DNA of 64,000 nt from Symsagittifera roscoffensis (Eukaryota; Xenacoelomorpha; Acoela; Convolutidae): contig NW_026970820.1 in assembly GCF_963678635.1 (NCBI RefSeq), positions 2,396,988-2,460,987 on the forward strand. Direction: 5' to 3'. The notes under the pieces were generated by a model, which worked only from the letters and a program-made list of their open reading frames with translations, searched no databases and was not told the DNA's origin. Numbering within the stretch: position 1 is the stretch's first letter; every line of letters begins with the position of its first letter. Both the position numbers and the translations under genes were made by a program. Below are positions 35,560-47,763 of this stretch, one piece after another.

Positions 35560-38068
35560 AGGCAGAGCAGGCGCCCCACCCACCCGACCTGTGTTATTGA
35601 CCTTGCCACCCAATCAGTCAGGCTTTGTCCAATTCTTTTTTTTTAAATTCGATTAATTCTGTAGATGGAATCGAATCATGATGTGCCCTGAGTCATAAAA
35701 ATTTGACAAACACTTGTCCGACTATTTAAAAGATTAATTTTTTAATCAGTTTTTTGTAATCGAATTGCAAAAACATTGGTTGGAAAAGAGCATTTTGCTT
35801 CATCAATATGTCAATAAACCAAAATGCACCGTGCATGTTCCATATTTGTATCCCAGTTTTGACATTGGGAAGAAGCAGCAAAATTTTAAATACCTTTTTA
35901 TTTAAATTTTATCATAATTTCTCACAAATGAAACAAAAACTCCCCCCTCAAGTGCAAGTTTTCCAGAAAACTGTAAATGCTGAAAAGTAACAACGCAACA
36001 CAGCGGCTGCTCTTTATTCTCTGCTCTTCATTCGAGGTCCCGGATGCCCCGAACTGGGACCACATGGGTCCCAGGGAGCATCCTATATAATTTTAGGCAT
36101 AAAATATACAATCATGAGAACCAAAACTCTAATCAGTTTTTTGTTTTTCTTCTCTATACAAAGGGTATACAATTGCTTTTCTGTTTTAAAGAGCCTGTTA
36201 TACTATCAAACAAAACATTACAGTTAAATTATAAATTCAAAACTTTTCCGTTTTTGAAACAAAATAGTTTATTTTGAGCCGCAATTAAACCTTCTAGCTC
36301 AGTAAAGTAACGAGCACTCTAGTTACACTACTCAACGCAAAAATTTCTGTGAAAAAATACAACTGAATCTGTTTTTTTTTGTAAACAAAGGTTCCATTGT
36401 TTTTCGTTTCGTTTATAATTAGGATTGGATACTTTATTAGTTGAAATCGAACAGAAACAACTATTAAAAATTTTGTACCCCCTTCAATCAATTTTGACAC
36501 AAAAATACCAGACGCCATTAGTCAAACAATGGCAAGCTCAAATAATCCATCAAAAACCACTTTTTTTCATTTTTAAAATTGAATTTGTTTTCGACCAAAA
36601 AATAGTAGATGAAATTGGAAAAAAAAAGAAAATTTCCTGAATATGAAAAAATTGGTGTCGAACTGTCTTATCCATAGAAACACTTGCTATGAACCTATTC
36701 AAAAAAGTTTTGTTGAGCAATGCCAAAAAAATTACCCCTTTTGAGAAAAATTCAAAAAACACATTTCTGGTTAACTCAAAAAAGTGGAAAAAGTGGGAAA
36801 CGGTTTCTTCAAAATGAAACCATCCAAAAGTGGCACTAACTAAGTGCCCTTTTTTTGTAAATTCAGACCCGCATGCGAAAAATGACAAAAACCTTTCGGG
36901 ATTTTTTCGAGAACAGATTAGTTTCTCCGGAATTTAGGTAATTACTATTTTCATTACTATAGTTATAATTAAACTCAAATCTGAAAGACGTAAAAACTAC
37001 AATTTTTAATCAATTTTGACAAATGAATGATCAAAAACCACTAAAATGGCTATGGCAAGCTCGAATCTACCATCAGAAACCATTTTTTCCCATTTTTGAA
37101 AAATTTCATTTTTTTAAAAATAAATGTTGAGTCACAAACGGGAAAAACCATATTTTTTCAAAAAGTCAAAACAATTTGTTCCATTTAAACCAATTCATTA
37201 GGCCAGACATTAAGAGCCTGTTCAGAATGGTTTTCATAACCAAAGCAGCAAAATTTACCCATTTTGAGAAAAGTCGAAAAAACACCTTTTTTGTTAACTT
37301 AAAAAAGTGGAAAAAGTGGGAACAGGGGTCTTCAAAAAGATACCATCCAAAAGTGGCATAAACAAACTGCCACTACTTTGTCAAATCAGACCTGCATGCG
37401 AACAATAAGAAAACTCTGACGAGAAGTTTTTGAGAACAGACTAGTTTTCCCGGAATTTTCGTAGTACTATATTGTTTACTATAGTAATAATTAAAGTCAA
37501 ATCTAAAAAATCGTAAAAACTACAATTTTTATTCAATTTTGACAATTTAATGATCAAAACCCAATAAATTGACTACGGCAAGGTGAAATACACTATCAAA
37601 AAGCATTTTTTCTCATTTTTGAAATTTTTTATTTTTTTGAGGAAAAATGTTGAGTCAGAAAAGGGAAAAATCAATTTTTTTTAAAAAGTCGAAAAAAATT
37701 GTTCCCTTCAAATTGATTCATTAGGCCACACTTTAGGAACCTGTTTAAAATGGTTTTCAAGTCCAAAGCCGTAAAACTTACCCATTTTGAGAAAAGCCCA
37801 AAAAACACCTTTTTAGTTAACGCAAAAAAGTGGAAAAAGTGGGAAAAATGGTCTTCAAAATGAAACCATCAAAAAGTGGCATTAACAAACTGCCATTATT
37901 TTGTCAATTCAGACCCGCATGCAAAAATTGAGGAAGTTCTGACGAGACGTTTTGTAGAACGTGAAAGTTTCCAGCAAAAAGGTACATGTATAATTTTTAT
38001 AGTACTTTTGCACGGGAGGGGCCCCTACCCCTCCCTAATTGCTTTTTTTGCTACACGCGACCATCTAG
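35560..38068 (+). repeat. Unit 15, class D (2509 bp)
   Basis: The leader AGGCAGAGCAGGCGCCCCACC keeps only the CCCACCCACCCGACC part of other D leaders. Hairpin 2 is at 36042-36083. GCATGC marks are at 36871, 37394 and 37917 (spacing 523). Hairpin 3 is at 38014-38035 with stem GGGAGGGG/CCCCTCCC, a compensated change from GGAAGGGG/CCCCTTCC. It ends CCATCTAG. Confidence 0.84.
36871..37922 (+). repeat. 523-bp tandem subrepeats, unit 15
   Basis: GCATGC at 36871, 37394 and 37917, both spacings 523 bp, with the same internal landmarks as unit 11 but more substitutions. Confidence 0.8.
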
Positions 38069-40541
38069 CCGGTCAGGTCTGCGTCCCACCCGCCCTCCGT
38101 GACTAATCTTGCTTCCGAGAAAAAATTTTTCTTTCAACTTTACCCCATCTAAGGTCAGTTACTTTTGAAGAACCTCTTACGTGAAGCTTTCACACTCACA
38201 TTGCGCCCTTCGAGCGCAATGGCAATGCTTATTATTTTTCTAACTGAACTCCCCAAGACTGTTCAAATAAATAAAACATAACTATTGTGTTAATTTAAAA
38301 CTGACATGTCCGACTGTGACGACTTTTTTGTGTCGCCCATGTGTGCCACAACGGGACCACATGCGTTTCCCATTCAGATGGCGTCTCAATTTTCAAAATA
38401 CTGATTTGATTTATTTTTGACGTCTTTTTAAATATGAACTTATTACTTTATTCGAGTTCAAAAAATACCGAAAAACACCTAAAGATTGCAAGACAATTTT
38501 GTGACTGTCGTCTAAATTTGTTCTCTTTGTTGGAGGTCAATGATGCTCCCTAAGTGGGACCACAAGGGTCCCAGGGAGCATCAGTAAAGGATTTGGATAG
38601 TATGCCATTTTTGATTAAGACAAAATCTTTGACCAATTGTGTTTTTTTTTCACAGTCCCTTATCCACTGCAAATGTAAAGACTAATTTTTGTTTGAAGTT
38701 TTAAAAAATAATAATAACCTTTTCATTTGTGATGACTCGTATCACTCATAAATCAAATAAAGACTCTGACTACCCTTCTCAAGCATGAAAATAAATCAAA
38801 AAGAAAAAACGATTCTGGTTATTTCACACAGCTTTTTTTGATCAATTTCAGATAGAATTTGAAAACTCTTTCTTCTAATTGTATGTCAGCCGAAAAAGAA
38901 CAAAAATTACAAATTCAAACCATTTTGTTTAAATTAAGGCTCTTCACCCACCCAACTCGACTTTGCGAAGCTGAAACGAACAATCGACAGCCCATTTCAT
39001 AAGTTTTGTTTTGTTTTTTTAAACATGTCTCATATATTTTCAAAAGCAATTTATTAAAAATTAATTTTTTTTACCAGAAAATTAAGACCGAAAAAAACCA
39101 GATTTTTCAATACTGTCAAAAAAAGGTGGCAAATAGTTTTACCAATGGAATCATAGTATATGATTAGGTACAAAATAGTTTTCATAACCATTGACTAGAC
39201 GCTTACTCAATTTGAGAAATGTCGTTAATAACTTTTTTGGAAACATAAAAAACGGATAATGGAAAACTTTTCTTCAAACTTATAGAAAAGAATTTTATGA
39301 GAAAAACCATTATGAATATCACGTGTAAATGACGAGAGTCGATTCAGGTTACATGCAAAATTTCAGCAGAAACACTCAAGCCAATTTGAGAACGGAGCAA
39401 TTGTTGCAGAAATTGACAAAGTAGTATTTACACTAATTTTACCATAAATCGTCAAAATTAAAAAAATCACAAAAACTACAAATTTTATCCATTTTTGACT
39501 TTTAAATACTCTATACCGACTAAATTGACTATGGTAAGCTCGAATCAACCATCAAAATCCATTTTAAACCATTTTAAAATTTTTAATTTTTTTTCCATCA
39601 AAACGTTGAGTCAGAAATGGGAAAAATCAATTTTTTTCAAAAAGTAAAAAAGAGTTGTTCAAAACCAAATTAAAATCAAATCCATCCTTTTGAAACTGCT
39701 CAGAATTGTTGTAGTGACTAACGCTTAAAAAACTGCCCATTTTGAGAAATGTCGAAAAAACACTTTTTTCAGCACTTTGAAAAAGTGGAAAAATGGAAAA
39801 AATGGTCTTCAAACAAATAGGATGAAAAAGTGATCAGTAAAAGCGTCGATGCCGTGTCAAATCAGGATCGCATGCCAATTTTTGAAACAATCCATCGGGT
39901 TTTTTTTAAGAACGAAACCATTTTTTGACAATTTTAATAGTAGTATTTACACTAATTAGTACTATATATGGTCAAAATTCAAAAACACAAAAAATTACAA
40001 TTTTTAACCAATTTTGACCTTCAAATACTCTATACCCACTAAATTGGCTATCGGGAGCTCGAATCAGCCATCAAAAACCATTTTTAATCACTTTCAAATT
40101 TTTTTTATTTTTTAAATCAAAATGTTGAGTCAGAAATGGGAAAAATCAATTTTTTCCAAAAAATCAAAAAAAGTTGTTCCACTTGAATAAACTCACTAAG
40201 CCACACTCTATGAACCTGTTCAGAATGGTTTTCATGACCAAAGCCGTAAAAAGTACCCAATTTGAGAAACTTCGAAAAATCACCTTTTAGTTAACTCAAA
40301 AAAGTGGAAAAATCGGGTAAAATGGGCTTCAAACCGATAGGATCGAAAAGTGACCTTTATAAGATATGATTGCCGTGTCAAATTAGGGCCGCATGCAAAA
40401 AATTAGAAAAATTCAACGAAACGTTTTTGAGAACTCGACAAATTTGGTCGTTTTGTTAAACGTTTAATTTTAGAAATTTTTTGCCCGGAAGGGGCCCCTC
40501 CCCCTTCCTAAATGCTTTTTGTGCTACACGCGACCATCTAG
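38069..40541 (+). repeat. Unit 16, divergent class D with a class E-like hairpin 1 (2473 bp)
   Basis: The leader CCGGTCAGGTCTGCGTCCC carries a hairpin like that of class E at 38200-38220 (ATTGCGC...GCGCAAT, with C-TTC-G at the tip and one mismatch). Hairpin 2 is the D type at 38542-38582. Subrepeat marks are a weak CATGC near 39353, GCATGC near 39869 and GCATGC at 40391-40396. Hairpin 3 is at 40487-40508. The stretch near 38250-38310 resembles the class B region after hairpin 2, so the unit looks mosaic. Confidence 0.8.
38200..38220 (+). other. Hairpin 1 equivalent, unit 16
   Basis: ATTGCGC (38200-38206) pairs with GCGCAAT (38214-38220). Inside is one C-A mismatch and then C-TTC-G at the tip. 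It relates the leader of this D-type unit to class E. Confidence 0.65.
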
Positions 40542-40634
40542 GTCAATCTTTTACCTGCGGTGCATCGGTATTTGCAGTGGTGTAAGTTTTGAAGTGTGGC
40601 CTGGGGGCCATTGGCTTCAAGGCATGTGGCACTC

Positions 40635-40670
40635 GCAGAAAAAGAGCACCCGAAGGGTGCTCTTTTCTGC
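40635..40670 (+). other. Hairpin 1, class C representative
   Basis: The core stem has a GAA triloop. The outer stem pairs GCAG with CTGC and four A with four T, with one bulged A. The G-C pair in GCAG/CTGC replaces the A-T pair of class A, again on both arms. Confidence 0.76.
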
Positions 40671-42133
40671 TCGAAAACTCTAGGTCAATTAATTTTTTCT
40701 TAACCTTCACATTTTGTCAAACATTTTTTGACTTTTCCTTCTTCATTACTCACTGAGACTATAAGCCATGATCGCTAACTTGCATTGCTGGCTGATTATA
40801 ATGACAAGTCACTCTGCGCCTTGATCAGTTAACAATGCAAAACATTGTGATTCTTGAAGAAGACTGTTTCGACGAAAACAAGTTTTCGGAAACAGTCCTG
40901 TTAACTTATTTTTGATCTCGTTTTTAAATTTATCGACTTTTAGTTGTTTTCAGTAGGCTATTGGACCTGAATTAGGTCCTAAAAGTTAATTTTGTCTCGA
41001 AATGATTAGAAGCAATAGAAAAAAAAAACATTTTTTTTATTTGATAAAAATAGTTGAAATAGAAACGTGAAAAATCTCTTTTTTTCAAAAGTCATCAAAA
41101 ATAGTTCCAATTGAATTGAATCACTAGGCTACAATGTATGAACCTGTTCAGAATGGTTTTCAAGACCAAAGCCGTAAAATTTCCATATTTGGAGAAAAGT
41201 AAAAAAAAACACGTTTTTGGTTAACTCATAAAGGTAGATAAATCGGGTAAAGTCGTCTTTAAACATAAAGGATCAAAAAATGAATTAATTAGGGCATACA
41301 TGTAGTGTCCTCGTAAGGCCGCTTGCAAAAAATTACAACAATTGTGGTAGCCACTTCCGAAAACAAGTCTTTTTTTTTCGAAATTTAGCCAGTTTTATTT
41401 GTAGTAAAGTAGTAAAAAGCTACCCGAGAAAAAAAAGTTGTAAAAACCAAAATTTTCATCCAATTTTGACAATTAAATACTCTAAACCTACTAAAATGAC
41501 TATGGCAAGCTCGAATATGCTATCAAAACTCATTTTTTCTCACTTTTTAAAATTTTTGTTTTTTTGATATAAAATGTTGAGTCAGAAACATGAAAAACCA
41601 ATTTTTCTCAAAAAGTCAAAAAAAGTTGTTCCAATCAAATTGTTTCAGTAGGCCACGCTTTGTGGACTTGTTTAGAAGTGTTAGCATGATCAAAGCCATA
41701 AAATTTCCATATTTAGAGAAAAGACGAAAAAAACACCTTTTTGGTTAATTTTTCCAAAAAAATGACCAAAAAATTAGGAGACGGTCCTGAAAAAAAAAAA
41801 ATTTTAAAAATAAAGTAACTCTAATTTTTACACAGTTAGACTCCCTAAACAGTCTTCTCTCATCCAATACTAAACAATCTATCCCATTTTTTGGACCCAA
41901 ATTGAGTTATTGAGTCATTTTAACCAAAAATCGTGTTTCGTTTTTCCGTTTTTGCCCCCCATTTCCCGCCATAAGTCAACATATAGAGTTTTTCTGGCCA
42001 AACGGCGTCCAATCGTATCCTTAGAATTGCATTTTGTAGCCGCATGCCAATTTTAAAGAAATTCTGACGAAACGTTTTCGAGATCAGCCCCGATTCCGCC
42101 GACAGGGGTATAAGGTTATAAGAAACGAGAACC

Positions 42134-42154
42134 GGCAGGGACCCTACCCTTGCC
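42134..42154 (+). other. Hairpin 3, tail type g (class C)
   Basis: GGCAGGG pairs with CCCTTGCC over ACCCTA, with one T bulged on the right. The same form occurs in units 18 and 24. Confidence 0.72.
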
Positions 42155-42193
42155 TCGCCGTATCTCTGACGCCGAAGCGCGACGACCACCTAG

Positions 42194-43842
42194 CACCTTC
42201 TTTGACCTGCGGTGCGTTAATGTTGGCGGGTGTAAGTTTTGAAGTGTGGCCTGGGGGCCATTGGCTTCAAGGCATGTGGCACTCGCAGAAGAAGAGCACC
42301 CGAAGGGTGCTCTTTTCTGCTCGAAAACTCTAAGTCAATTAATTTTTTCTTAACCCTCACACTTTTTCTAACATTTTTTGACCTTTCCTTATTCATTTCT
42401 CATTGAGACTATTAGCCATGATCGCTAACTTGCATTGCTGGCTGATTATAATGACAAGTCACTCTGCGCCTTGATCAGTTAACAATGCAAAACATTGTGA
42501 TTCTTGAAGAGGACTGTTTCAACAAAAACAAGTTTTCGGAAACAGTCCTGTTAACTTATTTTTGATCTCGTTTTTAAATTTATCGATTTTTAGTTGTTTT
42601 CAGTAGGCTATTTGGACCTGAATTAGGTCCTAAAAGGTTAATTTTGTCTCAAAATGATTAGAAGCAATAGAAAAAAAAAACATTTTTTTATTCGATAAAA
42701 ATAGTTGAAATAGAAATGTGAAAAGTCTCTTTTTTTTCAAAAGTCATCAAAAGTAGTTCCAATTGAATTGAATCACTAGGCTACAATGTATGAACCTGTT
42801 CAGAATGGTTTTCAAGACCAAAGCCGTAAAATTTCCATATTTAGAGAAAAGTCAAAAAAACACGTTTTTGGTTAACTCAAAAAGGTAGAGAAATCGGGTA
42901 AAGTCGACTTTATACCTATAGGATCAAAAAATGAATTAATTAGGGCATACATGTATTGTCCTTGTAAGATCGCTTGCAGAAAATTACAACAATTGTGGTA
43001 GCCACTTCCGAAAACAAGTCTTTTTTTCGAAGTTTGGCCAGTTTTATTTGTAGTAAAGTAGTAAAAAGCTACCCGAGAAAAAAAGTTGTAAAAACCAAAA
43101 TTTTCATCCAATTTTGACAATTAAATACTCTAAACCTACTAAAATGACTATGGCAAGCTCGAATATGCAATCAAAACTCATTTTTTCTCACTTTTTAAAA
43201 TTTTTGATTTTTTGATATAAAATGTTGAGTCAGAAACGTGAAAAATCAGTTTTTATCAAAAACTAAAAAAAAATTGTTCCAATCAAATTGTTTCAATAGG
43301 CCACGCTCTGTGGACGTGATTAGAAGTGTTAGCATGATCAAAGTCATAAAATTTCCATATTTAGAGAAAAGGCGAAAGAAACACCTTTTTGGTTAATTTT
43401 TCCAAAAAAAATGACCAAAAAATTAGGAGACGGTCCTGAAAAAAAAAATTTTTTAAAAACAAAGTAATTCTAATTTCTACATAGTTAAACTCCCTAAACA
43501 GTCTTCTTTCATCCAATACTAAAGAGTCTATCCCATTTTTTGGACCCAAATTGAGTTATTGAGTCATTTTAACCAAAAATCGTGTTTCGTTTTTCCGTTT
43601 TTGCCCCCCATTTCCCGCCATAAGTCAACATATAGAGTTTTTCTAGCCAAACGGCGTCCAATCGTATCCTTAGAATTGCATTTTGTAGCCGCATGCCAAT
43701 TTTAAAGAAATTCTGACGAAACGTTTTCGAGATCAGCCCCGATTCCGCCGACAGGGGTATAAGGTTATAAGTTACGAGAACCGGCAGGGACCCTACCCTT
43801 GCCTCGCCGTATCTCTGACGCCGAAGCGCGACGACCACCTAG
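42194..43842 (+). repeat. Unit 18, class C (1649 bp)
   Basis: This is a close copy of unit 17. The leader starts CACCTTCTTTGACC. Hairpin 1 is at 42294-42312, hairpin 2 at 42511-42548 (inner stem reads AAAAAC on the left, so one pair is lost), GCATGC at 43691-43696 and hairpin 3 at 43783-43803. An 89-codon minus frame recurs in units 17, 18 and 24 at the 3' end and crosses hairpin 3, so it is not called as a gene. Confidence 0.86.
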
Positions 43843-46161
43843 AGGTGCTTAACCGTCCCCACCCACCCGACCGATATCAATTTTTGACCTCCCATATGAT
43901 CCATTAGCCTTTCACCACTGTTTTTTATTCGGTTGAGTAGTAACGGGAGACGGTTTGGACTAAGGACCTTAAAAAAGGATGGAGCAGGTTTTCACTGTGC
44001 TATTTAACCTTTTGAGGGTAAAATGGGTTTGATTTTTGATGCGTCTTTGCCCGAAAACCCGGCTTTTAAAAAGAATAATTTTACCCGGCTTTTCTTGTAT
44101 TTGCTTACCACATTTTCGATCTGGCTCTGGCCATGACGTTGTTTAAATAATGTTCTTTACCGACATTTTTTTCTATAATCAAAAATTTTAACGAATGAAA
44201 AGAGAGTGCCAACACCTCAGTGCTATGCATAATAGATTATGAAAAGGAACAACTTGCCTTTGTTTTGTTTATTTTTGATTGTCGTAACGGATGCTCCCCA
44301 CATGGGACCTCATGGGTCCCAGGGAGCATCCCATAAGGATTAAAGCAAAAGTGCAAATTTACCCGTCAATATGGGTCACTCTTGCAGTTCAACAGTCTGT
44401 ATTTGAAAAAAAATGAGTCAAAGAACAGTTCAGGGCCGCATGCAAAAAACAAGAACAATCTCACTCATGGGTTCCTGAAATTACTTAAATAAAAATAAAA
44501 ATATTCAGTATGAGTAGGAGCCTTTAACATAAAATCATTTTTTTTCAAAATGTCAAAAGAAAATCGTCAATCGATACATTTCACTAAGCCGAACTTTATG
44601 AAGCTGTTTAGAATGGTTCTTATGACCAAAGACGTAAATATTACCCATTTTGAGAAAATTTGAAAAAATACCTTTTTGGTTAATGCTAAAAATGGGAAAA
44701 GTGGGAAAAATGGTCTTAAAAATAAAACTATTATAAAGTGGCATTGACAAACTGTCATTATCTCGTCAATTCATGGCCGCATGCAAAAAATTGGAATGAT
44801 TAAACGAGTCGTTACTGAGGACGAAACTTTTTTTTAGGAATTTGCCTATTAGTATTTGTAGTAGTATAGTAGTAACTGACAATAGGAAAAAAATTCGTAA
44901 AAACCACAATTTTTAACCAATTTTGATATTTTAATACTCTATACCTACTAAATCGACTATGGCAAGCTCAAATAAGCCATCGAAACTCACTTTTTCTCAC
45001 TTTGGAACAACTTTATTATTTTGTTAAAAAATGTTGAGTCAGAAACGTTAAAAATCATTTTTTTTCAAAAAGTCAAAAAAAGTTTGTCCAATCGATACAT
45101 TTCACTGAGCAACACTTTATGGATCTGTTCAGAATGGTTTTTCATGACCAAAGCCGTAGATTTTCCATACTTAGAGAAAAGGCAAAAAAAAAAATTTTTG
45201 GTTAACTCAAAAAGGTAGATAAATCGAGTAAAGTCGTCTTCAAACCAATAGGATCGAAAAGGGATCTTAATAAGGTATATATGTAGTGTCCTTGTGAGGT
45301 CACATGCAAAAAAATTGGAACAATTGTGGTGGCCACTTCCAAAAACAAGACTTTTTTTCGGATTTTGGCCATTTTTATTTGTAGTAAAGTAGTAAAAAGC
45401 TACCCGAGAAAAAAAAGTTGTAAAAACCAAACTTTTCATCCAATTTTGACAATTAAATACTCTATACCTACTAAAATGACTATGGCAGGCTCGAATATAC
45501 TATCAAAACTCATTTTTTCTCACTTTTTAAAATTTTGCTTTTTTGATATTAAATGTTGAGTCAGAAACGTGAAAAATCCGTTTTTTTCAAAAAGTCAAAA
45601 AAAGTTGTTCCAATCAATTTGTTTCACTAAAACACACTTTATGAACCTGTTCAGAATGCTTTTCATGTTTAAAGCCGAAACTTTACCCATTTTGAGAAAA
45701 GTGGAAAAAACACCTTTTTAGTTACAAAAAAACCATCATTTTTGTTGCAGTTTTTGACAAAACTCAAATTTTTGAGATGAAAAATATTTCCCGAACCTAC
45801 ACAACTGGGATCCCAAAACAGTTTACTTTCATCCATTCCTCATCAATAAACCCCAATTTCTCAACCAAAATAGAGTTATTGAGTCATTTTTACCGATAAA
45901 CGTGTTTTTTCCCTGTTTTTCCCCCTTTTTCCCACTATAACTCAAAACATAACAAAATTTTGGGAAAACGGGGCAAAAGTGTATCCTTAGAATTTCCATA
46001 CAAGGCTGCATGCAAAAAATTGGAAAGATTAAACGAGACGTTTTCGAGAACGCAACTTATTTTCCGAAAAGGACAACGTACATTTTGAAAAAAAATTTTT
46101 GCCCGGAAGGGGCCCCTACCCCTTCCTAATCGCTTTTTGCGCCCGACGCGCGTCCATCTAG
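43843..46161 (+). repeat. Unit 19, D/C mosaic (2319 bp)
   Basis: The leader AGGTGCTTAACCGTCCCC leads into the D-type CCCACCCGACC. Hairpin 2 is the D type at 44289-44331 with all stems intact. After GCATGC marks near 44440 and 44778 the body switches to class C or unit 25-like sequence (about 45020-45890), with GCATGC at 46008-46013. It then returns to the D-type hairpin 3 (46105-46126) and ends CCATCTAG. This is a clear internal recombinant. Confidence 0.8.
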
Positions 46162-47763
46162 AGGTTTTTGTGGCCCCGCTAAATCAGTGACTCTAGACAA
46201 GTAGGTTCCGCGAGAGGGGGGGAGCTAGAGCAGGGGAACGCTAAACGCACTCGCAAAAAGGAGCACCCTCCGGGTGCTCTTTTTTTGCTCGAAAGTCTTG
46301 TGAAACGATTTGGATCTGTAAGTATTGGTAGCAGTTACACAAAAAATTTTCTGCATCTTTGTGCTTATAGTCACAAGTGGTTTTCGACAGCTTCTTTAAA
46401 ACAAGTTTGACATGATCTATCTCTAAATTAGCCTAAATAAAGAGATTTTAGTTTTTTCAATGATTCTTGAAGAGGACTGTCTCAACGAAAACAAGTTTTC
46501 AGAAACAGTCCTGGTGACTTAGTTTTGATCTCATTTTTGGGTCTATTGACTTCCATTTAGGATTAGTAGGCTAACGGAACCTATATTATGTCCTAAAAAG
46601 ATTGAGTTTGTGTCAAAAAGTTAAAAAGCAAGAGAAAAAAAAACATTTAAAAAATTTTAAAAATTTCAAAAATTTAAAAAATTGGAAAAATTGTTCCAAA
46701 ACACTTGATTTTTTGTTTTGTCATAAAATAACAAGAAACTGACGTAAAATGAACTTTCAATAGTCTATTTTGACTAGTTTTCACGATTCAAGCACATTTA
46801 AACTTAATAACAACATTCAAAAACTCACTGGAAAAGTTGTTTTTCGGCAAACGCCCTTTTTGACCACACCTACGAAATCCATAACTTTTTATCTAACAAA
46901 TATAGAGACTTCGGGTTTTTTGTATTGTATTAAGCATCCTCGAGTCTACCTGTCGCGTGCTAAAATGAACAATTTTTCTCTTTAATTTATCCCGCCATTT
47001 CGAAATAGGGCGGTTTTTGGCAATTTTTTGTCCTTTTTAGTCAAAAAAGTCAAATTTACAGACATCTGTCAAAAAAACTGTTATCACATGATAAAGGCAG
47101 ATGGCCTTTGCAAATCAAATAAGGTCCTGAGTGAGAACAAAATTGCCCTCTAATTGTCCGTGGGGGGAGGAAATCGAAAATTTTCGTTTTTGGCGGGAAA
47201 ATTTGAAATTTTTCACAAAAACATTTACTCTGCAGACAACGGCCATAGACTAATGTTGGCCTAGCACACATTTTTTGCTTTCATAACTAGGGTCGATTTC
47301 TGCCGGGAACATTGATTTTTCAAAAAAATGACCAAAATTTTTGTTGCATTTTTTCAAAAAAATCAAATTTTTGACAAAAATCAAAATTCCAAACCCTACA
47401 TATTTAAGCTCCCCAAACAGTCTACTTTAATCCATTCCCCATCAATATACCCCATTTTCTCAACCAAAATTGAGTTATTGATTCATTTTCAAGGAAAAAC
47501 GTGATTTTTCAAATTTTTCACACCCAAAAGCGTCTGACACACCCCGAAGGACCACTTTATTTTCCCAACAGCCCCCATTTTTGTCAGTTTTGTACCAATA
47601 GGGGGTTGCATGCCAAAAGTTAGCCAATTCGTACCTGCCATTTTCTAGATCTCGTATAATTCTGAGCTTTTTAACAATAGGTTAACGTAAAGATTTACGA
47701 AACGGCCAGGGACCCTACCCTCGGCCTAAATGAATAGAGAAGCCCACGCGGACGCCCACCTAG
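46162..47763 (+). repeat. Unit 20, intact class A reference unit (1602 bp)
   Basis: This is the intact counterpart of the split unit 5998-6032 plus 12678-14244. The leader ends GACTCTAG at 46196 and continues ACAAGTAGG. Hairpin 1 is at 46261-46279, hairpin 2 at 46474-46511 and hairpin 3 at 47704-47726. A second CTAG lies further on in the leader (GGGAGCTAGAGC). Confidence 0.88.

Larger units (their letters stand above)
40542..42193 (+). repeat. Unit 17, class C (1652 bp)
   Basis: The leader contains ACCTGCGGTGCAT and a GGCCTGGGGGCC palindrome. Hairpin 1 core is at 40644-40662 (triloop GAA), extended to 40635-40670 by GCAG/CTGC plus A/T pairs. Hairpin 2 is at 40861-40898, its first base changed from G to A. 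GCATGC is at 42042-42047 and hairpin 3 at 42134-42154 (GGCAGGG against CCCTTGCC). Confidence 0.85.
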
